Shown here: piece after piece, positions 5,442 to 5,802 of the stretch
Layout of the letters: each line of letters opens with the position of its first letter
Position numbering within the stretch: the first letter of the stretch is position 1
Assembly (NCBI GenBank): GCA_009936695.1
Contig: JAACEA010000246.1
Coordinates: 1 to 5,802 of the forward strand
DNA length: 5,802 nt
Source: Planctomycetia bacterium
GTDB taxonomy: Bacteria > Planctomycetota > Phycisphaerae > Phycisphaerales > SM1A02
Direction: 5' to 3'
Position numbers and translations under genes: made by a program
The notes under the pieces: model-generated
Databases searched by the model: none
Told to the model about the DNA's origin: nothing
Seen by the model: the letters and a program-made list of their open reading frames with translations, nothing else

Positions 5442-5802
5442 TCAGGGGCCGTCGGGGCCGGCTTCGGCGATCGCCTCGAGGACCTGGCTCGGAGTGTAGG
5501 CGTCGCTCTTCCAGACTTCGTTCCCGTTCCGGTCGTAGACCACGAGCAGCGGAATCGTGCGACGAGCGGCCTCGATGAGCTTCGCCCGACCGTCCGGGTT
5601 GTCGCCGGTGAGGTCGATCTTCATCGGCACCACGTCGGGACGGTCGAGGGCCGCGACGACGCGATCGGTCTGCAGGACCGTCGCTTCGAGGGTCTTGCAG
5701 TTCAGGCACCACTCGGCGGTGAAGTCGAGGACGACCACCTTGTCCTCGGCGACCGCGTTCGCGAATCGTTCCGGGGTGTAGTAAACCCAGTCGATGGGCC
5801 CC
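5442..5802 (-). CDS. dsbD: DsbD-type thiol:disulfide interchange protein, C-terminal thioredoxin domain (5' part outside window)
   Basis: The frame is open from the right edge to a TGA at 5442-5444, giving 119 C-terminal residues; the N-terminal part is missing. The segment reads as the gamma domain of DsbD: an entry segment IDWVYYTPERFANAVAEDK typical of the linker after the membrane part, then VVVLDFTAEWCLNCK with the redox pair CLNC (cysteine codons at 5706-5708 and 5697-5699), a KIDLTGDNPDGRAKL stretch characteristic of DsbD, and TIPLLVVYD with the thioredoxin cis-proline. DsbD accepts electrons from cytoplasmic thioredoxin and passes them through its membrane domain to periplasmic partners. 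The CLNC domain normally sits in the periplasm. An internal GTG at 5738 is not the start, because the DsbD-like residues continue upstream of it. A stand-alone thioredoxin-like protein cannot be fully excluded without the missing sequence. Confidence 0.8.
   Translation of the reverse strand, partial: GPIDWVYYTPERFANAVAEDKVVVLDFTAEWCLNCKTLEATVLQTDRVVAALDRPDVVPMKIDLTGDNPDGRAKLIEAARRTIPLLVVYDRNGNEVWKSDAYTPSQVLEAIAEAGPDGP

Noticed and set aside
1..5802. CRISPR arrays, tRNA or rRNA genes, insertion sequences, phage genes
   Set aside because: Looked for and not seen: no regularly spaced repeats, no tRNA-like cloverleaf, no transposase or integrase motifs.

Overview
The window is about two-thirds G+C. 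Its genes use almost exclusively G or C at third codon positions, are tightly packed, and show no usable Shine-Dalgarno sequences. Lipid A synthesis by LpxI and a WecA-type transferase point to a diderm (outer-membrane) bacterium. The overall look fits a planctomycete-like lineage such as Phycisphaerae, but that assignment is an impression from protein sequence and composition and was not tested. A gene is cut at each edge, as in a short contig.

Layout, left to right: (1) minus strand, 1-924, lpxI (lipid A synthesis), open at the left edge; (2) minus strand, 977-1573, a LOG/TIGR00730-family Rossmann protein; (3) a 68-bp divergent intergenic region, 1574-1641, with facing candidate -10 boxes and alternating CTCGTC/GACGAG half-sites; (4) plus strand, 1642-2778, a WecA/TagO-type polyprenyl-phosphate sugar-1-phosphate transferase; (5) plus strand, 2775-5003, overlapping the previous gene by the four bases TTGA, a large O-antigen ligase/polymerase-type membrane protein with a C-terminal TPR-like domain; (6) a short convergent gap, 5004-5043; (7) minus strand, 5044-5361, a DUF4286 protein; (8) minus strand, 5442-5802, the C-terminal thioredoxin domain of a DsbD-type protein, cut by the right edge.

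The theme is the cell envelope. LpxI supplies a lipid A precursor. The WecA-like enzyme would start a glycan on undecaprenyl phosphate, and the Wzy/WaaL-type protein would polymerise or transfer that glycan on the outer face of the inner membrane. DsbD-type proteins carry reducing power across the same membrane. The LOG and DUF4286 genes have no obvious mechanistic link to this.

I found no clearly new multi-gene system. The most interesting signals are regulatory or structural. Four independently started genes carry an AT-richer hexamer ending in T just 6-8 nt before the start codon, an arrangement that suggests leaderless mRNAs. A long hairpin lies between the LOG gene and lpxI. There is an operator-like repeat cluster in the divergent promoter. 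Two perfect inverted repeats lie inside the ligase gene.
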